23,900 nucleotides of DNA from a virus. The notes under the pieces are model-generated. The model saw only the letters and a list, made by a program, of their open reading frames with translations, was not told the DNA's origin and did not search any database. Of this stretch, positions 20,015 through 23,900 are shown one piece after another (position 1 is the stretch's first letter; each line of letters starts with the position of its first letter). Position numbers and translations under genes: made by a program. Location: the IMG/VR virus record IMGVR_UViG_3300036945_000370, positions 1-23,900 of that record, one strand, 5' to 3'.

Positions 20015-20287
20015 ATGCGTACAAAAACTATCATCGACGGCTTTAAAAATAGCCAAAAATTCCGTGTTATTTTCAAGGGCGACGGCAGTGAAAACGACAT
20101 CGGTATGTATATGACTGTTAAGCAAATGACAGAGCAGTTCGCTACAGTGACAGCTCGTACAGTATGCTGGGAAGCTCTGATGAAGCTGGCTTATATGCGT
20201 TATGAAGCTCAGCGCAAGGGCGAAATGAGCCCTACAGGGCTTGTGACTTCTATACGTAACAAGCAAGTTCAAGTGGATTTGGTATGA
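20015..20287 (+). CDS. Small early-type protein, 90 aa, unknown
   Basis: ATG 20015 follows AGAGGG; an upstream in-frame ATG at 19973 lies between the -35 and -10 of the promoter and cannot be transcribed from it. The product begins MRTKTIIDGFKNSQKFRVIF and has a beta-type first half (KFRVIFKGDGSENDIGMYMT) and a helical second half (ARTVCWEALMKLAYMRYEAQ). No recognised motif. It is overlapped by the following gene (ATGA). It begins the second series of early cassettes after the uvsY terminator. Function unknown. Confidence 0.78.
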   Translation: MRTKTIIDGFKNSQKFRVIFKGDGSENDIGMYMTVKQMTEQFATVTARTVCWEALMKLAYMRYEAQRKGEMSPTGLVTSIRNKQVQVDLV

Positions 20288-20463
20288 TTACAGGACCTTT
20301 AAACCCCTTTGAGGTTATGTTAGTAACCGCTGACCTTGAGGAAAAGGGTATAAAATACTACGATATGCGCCCTGGAAACGACTGTATTTGGGTTAATTAT
20401 GGATTAGTAAATTGTTATTACATTTTCCGAGACGGAAAAATAGCCGACATTCAGTTCGATTAA
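20284..20463 (+). CDS. Small protein, 59 aa, unknown
   Basis: The ATG 20284 overlaps the previous TGA (ATGA), and the frame ends at TAA 20461-20463. The product begins MITGPLNPFEVMLVTADLEE and ends FRDGKIADIQFD. The second half alternates hydrophobic and polar residues (CIWVNYGLVNCYYIFRDGK), suggesting a three-strand sheet. It has two cysteines and no membrane segment. Coupled translation with the 90-residue protein suggests a pair acting together, but no family is recognised. Confidence 0.68.
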   Translation: MITGPLNPFEVMLVTADLEEKGIKYYDMRPGNDCIWVNYGLVNCYYIFRDGKIADIQFD

Positions 20464-20473
20464 TTCCCAATAA

Positions 20474-20502
20474 TTGACGTAAATTCATTTTTGCAGTATA
20501 AT
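20474..20502 (+). promoter_or_regulatory. Early-type sigma-70 promoter (cassette copy)
   Basis: TTGACG 20474-20479, TAAATT extension, 17-bp spacer, TATAAT 20497-20502; ATG 31 bases on. The bases before it (TAATTCCCAATAATTGACG) repeat exactly at the 20928 promoter. Confidence 0.9.
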
Positions 20503-20533
20503 ATATACATACAGACACAAAAGGGAGAGAAAA

Positions 20534-20917
20534 ATGGCTAAAGTAAACTACGACAATTTCAACAGATTCGACCTCAACGAAGCCTGTGATCACTTTGACT
20601 GTGAAAAGCAGAGCAACTGGAAGAAGATCGGCAAGTTCATTGTAGCAGATGAACAGGAGTATACTCAGGTTCTAGAGTCTGAGTTTGACTTTGAGGATAC
20701 CACGTCTGACGAGTATTATGCTTTTGACGCAGGTGTCAAGTATGCTCTTTCAAAGATGAATTCCGCATTAAGAGCCGCGTCCCTGAACCTGGAAGTGTCA
20801 GAAGTTGACTTAGTGGAGAGCATGGGTTTTATGTTAGTGCGCACTGACGATACTCCAGAATCCTTTGTTAATCGTGTTATGAAGAAGCCTGTAGCGAAAG
20901 CAGAAGGTTGGGCATAA
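20534..20917 (+). CDS. Acidic early-type protein, 127 aa, unknown
   Basis: ATG 20534 with AGGGAGAG upstream. The product (MAKVNYDNFNRFDLNEACDH ... VNRVMKKPVAKAEGWA) is acidic, with a patch FDFEDTTSDEYYAF about 51-64, and is probably mixed alpha/beta. Cys18 and Cys24 lie close together near the N-terminus (C-DHFD-C), but no further metal ligands are obvious. It stands alone behind its own cassette and is followed by another, so it is expressed as a single early gene. Function unknown; acidic early proteins in T4 relatives often target host nucleic-acid-binding proteins, which is only a possibility here. Confidence 0.75.
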   Translation: MAKVNYDNFNRFDLNEACDHFDCEKQSNWKKIGKFIVADEQEYTQVLESEFDFEDTTSDEYYAFDAGVKYALSKMNSALRAASLNLEVSEVDLVESMGFMLVRTDDTPESFVNRVMKKPVAKAEGWA

Positions 20918-20927
20918 TTCCCAATAA

Positions 20928-20956
20928 TTGACGTAAATTCGGCTTTAGTGTATAAT
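20928..20956 (+). promoter_or_regulatory. Early-type sigma-70 promoter of the AAA ATPase gene
   Basis: TTGACG 20928-20933, TAAATT extension, 17-bp spacer, TATAAT 20951-20956; ATG 33 bases on. The leader AGTTAACGAAACAGGAGTTT resembles those at 166 and 705. Confidence 0.9.
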
Positions 20957-20989
20957 ACTAGTATCAGTTAACGAAACAGGAGTTTTTAA

Positions 20990-22069
20990 ATGGCTAATGT
21001 GACAGTTTTTAGCGGCAAGTATCGTAACATCGATATTCGTAACAGTACCTTCCGTCTTGTGCAAGATGTCCGTGAAGGTACCAAAGGTATGTACATCACA
21101 GTAGAAGACAACGGCAGTCTGGGACAGGGCGAAGGCAAAGAAGTTCGCATTCGTATCGCAGATCGCGATGACATCACAGTGTCAGGTAAAAGTGTGGCAG
21201 ATATGTCGGATACGGAAATCCGTAAAACTAACAAAGACGACAATGTGTTGACCATTGTTAAACCCAAAGAGCCAGAAGTCTATACCGAAAGTGAAGAAGC
21301 CGCTATTGAACGTATTCGTGAACGTTTTGACATTCTAGATCAAATGGCAGAAGGTACCACCACCGGTGCTGTCCGTGCTATGATTGTTAGTGGCCCTCCT
21401 GGCGTAGGTAAATCCTTTGGTGTTGAAAAGGTGCTTGAGCAAGCCAGTTTGTTTGACAAGATGGCTCAGCGTAAGAATCGTTTTGAAGTTGTTAAAGGTG
21501 CGATGAGTGCTATTGGTTTGTACTGCAAACTCTTTCAATTCGCAGACGAAGGTAATGTGCTAGTGTTCGACGACTGTGACAGTATCTTGCTTGACGACTT
21601 GTCACTGAACATCTTGAAAGCGGCATTGGATAGTTCTAAGAAGCGTACAATTTCTTGGAACATTGATAGCAATATGTTGCGTCGCGAAGGTGTCCCAGAT
21701 CGTTTTGATTTTAAAGGTAGTGTGATCTTTATCACTAACATCAAGTTCGAGCACGTTCGTAGCAAGAAGTTGCGTGATCACTTGGATGCTTTGGAAAGTC
21801 GTTGTCACTATTTGGACCTTACAATGGACACTCAGCGTGACAAGTATCTGCGTATCAAACAGATTGTTCGTGACGGCATGTTGAACAGTTATGATTTTGA
21901 AGCAGGCGCTGAAAACGACATCGTCGAATATGTCTGGGAACAGCGTAATCGTCTGCGTGAACTGAGTTTGCGTACAGTTCTTAAGATTGCAGACCTGCGT
22001 AAAATGAGTGCTCACAACTGGAAAAAGTTGGCAGAAACTACAATTTTGAAACGTGCAGAAGTGTGCTAA
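20990..22069 (+). CDS. AAA-family ATPase, 359 aa
   Basis: ATG 20990 with ACAGGAG. Residues 1-90 form a beta-rich N-terminal domain (TVFSGKYRNIDIRNSTFRLV; MYITVEDN; KEVRIRIADRDDI). The AAA core follows: Walker A GPPGVGKS at 135-142, Walker B LVFDDCD at 191-197 and sensor-1 Asn250 in VIFITN. Basic residues in SRCHYLDLTMDTQRDKYLRI (about 270-290) and the helical C-terminus (RNRLRELSLRTVLKIADLRK) act as the lid and arginine-finger region. The substrate is unknown. Similar ATPases occur as singletons in many phages; remodelling of a protein or nucleoprotein complex is likely. It is monocistronic: own early promoter before it, terminator at 22079 after it. Confidence 0.88.
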   Translation: MANVTVFSGKYRNIDIRNSTFRLVQDVREGTKGMYITVEDNGSLGQGEGKEVRIRIADRDDITVSGKSVADMSDTEIRKTNKDDNVLTIVKPKEPEVYTESEEAAIERIRERFDILDQMAEGTTTGAVRAMIVSGPPGVGKSFGVEKVLEQASLFDKMAQRKNRFEVVKGAMSAIGLYCKLFQFADEGNVLVFDDCDSILLDDLSLNILKAALDSSKKRTISWNIDSNMLRREGVPDRFDFKGSVIFITNIKFEHVRSKKLRDHLDALESRCHYLDLTMDTQRDKYLRIKQIVRDGMLNSYDFEAGAENDIVEYVWEQRNRLRELSLRTVLKIADLRKMSAHNWKKLAETTILKRAEVC

Positions 22070-22078
22070 ACTAACCAA

Positions 22079-22110
22079 AAAACCCAATTAATTGACGTTA
22101 ATTGGGTTTT
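22079..22110 (+). terminator. Terminator whose loop is the next promoter's -35 box
   Basis: AAAACCCAATTAA (22079-22091) and TTAATTGGGTTTT (22098-22110) form a perfect 13-bp stem ending in TTTT. The six-base loop is exactly TTGACG, the -35 of the promoter driving the subtilase gene. It closes the AAA ATPase transcript. Confidence 0.88.
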
Positions 22111-22120
22111 ATGTTATAAT
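22092..22120 (+). promoter_or_regulatory. Early-type promoter of the subtilase gene
   Basis: TTGACG 22092-22097, extension TTAATT (one change from the family TAAATT), 17-bp spacer, TATAAT 22115-22120; ATG 28 bases on with AAAGGAA. The change in the extension completes the terminator stem, as if selected for the double role. Confidence 0.88.
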
Positions 22121-22148
22121 AATTACTTAAACAGTAAAAGGAATTCAA

Positions 22149-23900
22149 ATGAAATTCAAACTAACTCTTGTAGCAGTGGCAGTTTCTACTCTAGCAGTAA
22201 GTGCGCAGGCGCAGGTATTTGCTAACAGAGAAGCAGAAACACAGACAAAATATCTGACAGCAATCGGCGCACCTCAGGCCTGGGCACGTGGTATCACAGG
22301 CAAAGGTGTTATCATTGGTATTGTTGACAACGGCTTTGATGCTAATCACACAGACATTAAAAAGAATGTTATTAGTGTGACTAATAATACTAAACTAAAA
22401 ACAGTGGCAGGTGTTCACGGTACACAGATGGCAAGTATTGCCGCAGGTACATTAGACGGCAATGGTACAGTTGGTGTGGCTCCGGATGCTAAACTGGTAT
22501 TGTTTCAAGCAACTAGTTCAATTAGTTCGTCTACAGGTTTGGCAAGTACAGGCATCGACATGGAGGCAGTTTATAGAAGTATAACACTGGCAGAAAAGGC
22601 AGGCGCCAGCGTTATTAATTTGAGCTTGGGCTCAAACTTTGATAATACATTTAAGACAACTACAGTAGAAGTCAGTCCCGGTATCTTCCGTGCTCCTAAC
22701 AACTATAACAGTGCAGTAACAGGCGGCAAGAGTTATCTTTATGGTACTTCGATGAAAAGTGTGGCATCCTTTGCTAATTCAACAAGTTCTGCGGTTATTG
22801 TAGCGGCATCAGGTAATGCAGGTGCAAAGTATACGCAGATGCCAGCGGCATTTGCAACACAGACAGACGCTAATGGCAATTTGCTTATGGGCGGTCGTGT
22901 ACTAATCGTTGGTAACGTGGTAGGTGATGGCAAAGGTGGTTGGACAATGAACGCCACTAGTAACCAAGCCGGCACTCTTTGTAACAGCTTTACTGGTAAT
23001 GTATGTAACGACAAATACTATGTCAAAGACTTTTATGTAGTGGCTCCTGGTACAGGTATGTGGGGCGCGGTTCCTGATGCAGGTAGAACTGCCGCAGGCA
23101 TTAAGGCAGGTGGTACTAACGGTATTGGTGCAGTCACAGGCACAAGCCCAGCGGCCGCAGTGGTTAGTGGTGGTGTTGCATTGTTGAAACAGGCCTGGCC
23201 ACAACTTAGCTCTGCACAGATTGTTCACCTGGTTAAGACAACTGCCACAGACATGGGTGCCAAAGGTGTAGACGAAGTTTATGGTTGGGGTATGGTAAAC
23301 TTTGACAAAGCTACACAACCACAAGGTTTGCTGACTATTGCTAACTTTAAAGGTTATAACAAAGCTATTCCTTTAACAGCTTCTGGTGTTGCATCTAGCG
23401 GCAGTGCTAGTATCAAAACAAGTAGTGTGCTACAAAACATTCAAGGCTTGGACAGTTACAATCGCAACTATACATTGGATATGACTAAGGCAACTGTGGC
23501 TAATCCAGTAGCAACTTACCGAGCTTCTAGTTCTTACTTGGCATTGAGTCCTGCTAACTACAGCGAAATGTCTGTGCCAGTAAACGAAAACTACAGCATT
23601 AAAATGATGCAAAGTCAGGCAGGTAATGCCAGCGAAGTTACTTACACTGAACAAGACGCTAGCTATAGTGTGCAGTTTGGTGCAATGACTGAAAAGTCGG
23701 GCTTCCTTGGTAACTATGGCGCTGGTGCTTTGGCATTTGGTGATAGCTCTACCAGTTATTTGCAATTTGGTACAGAACACAAGTTTGGTGACATGCAGGT
23801 ATTTGGTAGCTATGGTTTTGGTGTTACTCGTACAGGAAGTGTGGCAGATTCCATGATCCAACTTGGTAACCGCATTAGCAGTGACACTTGGAGACTGGGC
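22149..23900 (+). CDS. Exported subtilisin-like serine protease (S8), partial, possible autotransporter
   Basis: The frame starts at ATG 22149 (AAAAGGAA upstream) and stays open for all 584 codons to the right edge. Residues 1-21 are a signal peptide ending S-A-Q-A. The S8 triad is complete: Asp60 in IIGIVDNGFD, His90 in GVHGTQMAS and Ser333 in GTSPAAAVVSGG, with the oxyanion Asn223 in AASGN. 'GVAPDAKLVLFQ' and 'VINLSLGS' are further S8 hallmarks. Cys278/Cys286 could form a disulfide. After the catalytic domain (to about 385) comes a Ser/Ala-rich beta-rich region with alternating strands (GAGALAFGDSSTSYLQFG; MQVFGSYGFG) like the C-terminal part of NalP/AprN-type proteases with an outer-membrane barrel; the end is cut off. 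It probably acts outside the cytoplasm. Such proteases are rare in phages, and the gene is likely host-derived. Confidence 0.85.
   Translation, partial: MKFKLTLVAVAVSTLAVSAQAQVFANREAETQTKYLTAIGAPQAWARGITGKGVIIGIVDNGFDANHTDIKKNVISVTNNTKLKTVAGVHGTQMASIAAGTLDGNGTVGVAPDAKLVLFQATSSISSSTGLASTGIDMEAVYRSITLAEKAGASVINLSLGSNFDNTFKTTTVEVSPGIFRAPNNYNSAVTGGKSYLYGTSMKSVASFANSTSSAVIVAASGNAGAKYTQMPAAFATQTDANGNLLMGGRVLIVGNVVGDGKGGWTMNATSNQAGTLCNSFTGNVCNDKYYVKDFYVVAPGTGMWGAVPDAGRTAAGIKAGGTNGIGAVTGTSPAAAVVSGGVALLKQAWPQLSSAQIVHLVKTTATDMGAKGVDEVYGWGMVNFDKATQPQGLLTIANFKGYNKAIPLTASGVASSGSASIKTSSVLQNIQGLDSYNRNYTLDMTKATVANPVATYRASSSYLALSPANYSEMSVPVNENYSIKMMQSQAGNASEVTYTEQDASYSVQFGAMTEKSGFLGNYGAGALAFGDSSTSYLQFGTEHKFGDMQVFGSYGFGVTRTGSVADSMIQLGNRISSDTWRLG

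Noticed and set aside
1-23900. tRNA genes, CRISPR arrays, insertion sequences, attachment sites
   Set aside because: I saw no cloverleaf with a TTCGANNC-type T arm, no regularly spaced repeats, no transposase or integrase and no terminal inverted repeats. Repeats found are promoter cassettes or protein modules.
22149-23900. Subtilase as a phage prohead protease or endolysin
   Set aside because: T4-type prohead protease gp21 lacks a signal peptide and this triad layout. The export signal and beta-rich tail point outside the cytoplasm.

Overview
The window is a continuous, gene-dense, single-strand stretch of a T4-like myovirus genome (tailed phage). All 34 supported genes read on the + strand and there is no gap over 300 bases. 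The diagnosis rests on recognisable T4-core proteins: tail sheath gp18, tail tube gp19, head-completion nuclease gp4, small and large terminase gp16 and gp17, single-strand DNA-binding protein gp32, UvsX, UvsY and a dNMP kinase. Sequence flavour is closest to the aquatic T4-like phages (cyanophage/pelagiphage type) rather than to coliphage T4. Three things hint at a betaproteobacterial, perhaps Burkholderiales, host: a BPSL0761-type small protein beside uvsX, a lipoprotein whose mature end is CGGGGSS, and a secreted protein with two 'NQL-IP-V ... DVVV-VG' repeats of a kind I associate with that group. The host call is an inference.

Layout. (1) 1-1390: the tail of one gene, then small early-type genes, several preceded by a near-identical promoter-leader cassette (TTGACGTAAATT, 17-bp spacer, TATAAT, ATG about 30 bases on). 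(2) 1403-4198: a 409-residue phage protein of unknown role, then two exported cargo proteins, a 59-residue lipoprotein and a 462-residue protein with an alginate-lyase-like (PL5) domain. (3) 4246-6990: a neck/connector candidate, two unknowns, then a 5'-nucleotidase and a dNMP kinase behind their own sigma-70-type promoter, apparently transcribed without a leader. (4) 7062-16598: the late block of gp18, gp19, a gp19 paralogue, gp4, gp16, gp17 and interspersed probable virion proteins, with T4-type late promoters (TATAAATA or close) before several genes. (5) 16755-19886: the recombination block gp32, BPSL0761-like, uvsX, an acidic small protein and uvsY, ending in a strong terminator. (6) 19927-23900: another run of early cassettes driving small unknown proteins, an AAA ATPase and, running off the right edge, an exported subtilisin-like protease with a beta-rich C-terminal part.

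How it works together: the cassettes look like host-sigma-70 early promoters. The recombination genes supply T4-style recombination-dependent replication, the nucleotide enzymes adjust dNMP pools, gp16/gp17/gp4 package and finish heads, and gp18/gp19 build the contractile tail. The most unusual features are regulatory and cargo-related. Two terminators carry promoter elements exactly in their loops: a late promoter at 4209-4244, where the hairpin also hides the next gene's Shine-Dalgarno sequence, and the -35 box of the protease promoter at 22079-22110. The phage also carries at least three predicted exported proteins (lipoprotein, PL5-like lyase, subtilase) that could act on the host envelope or its surroundings.
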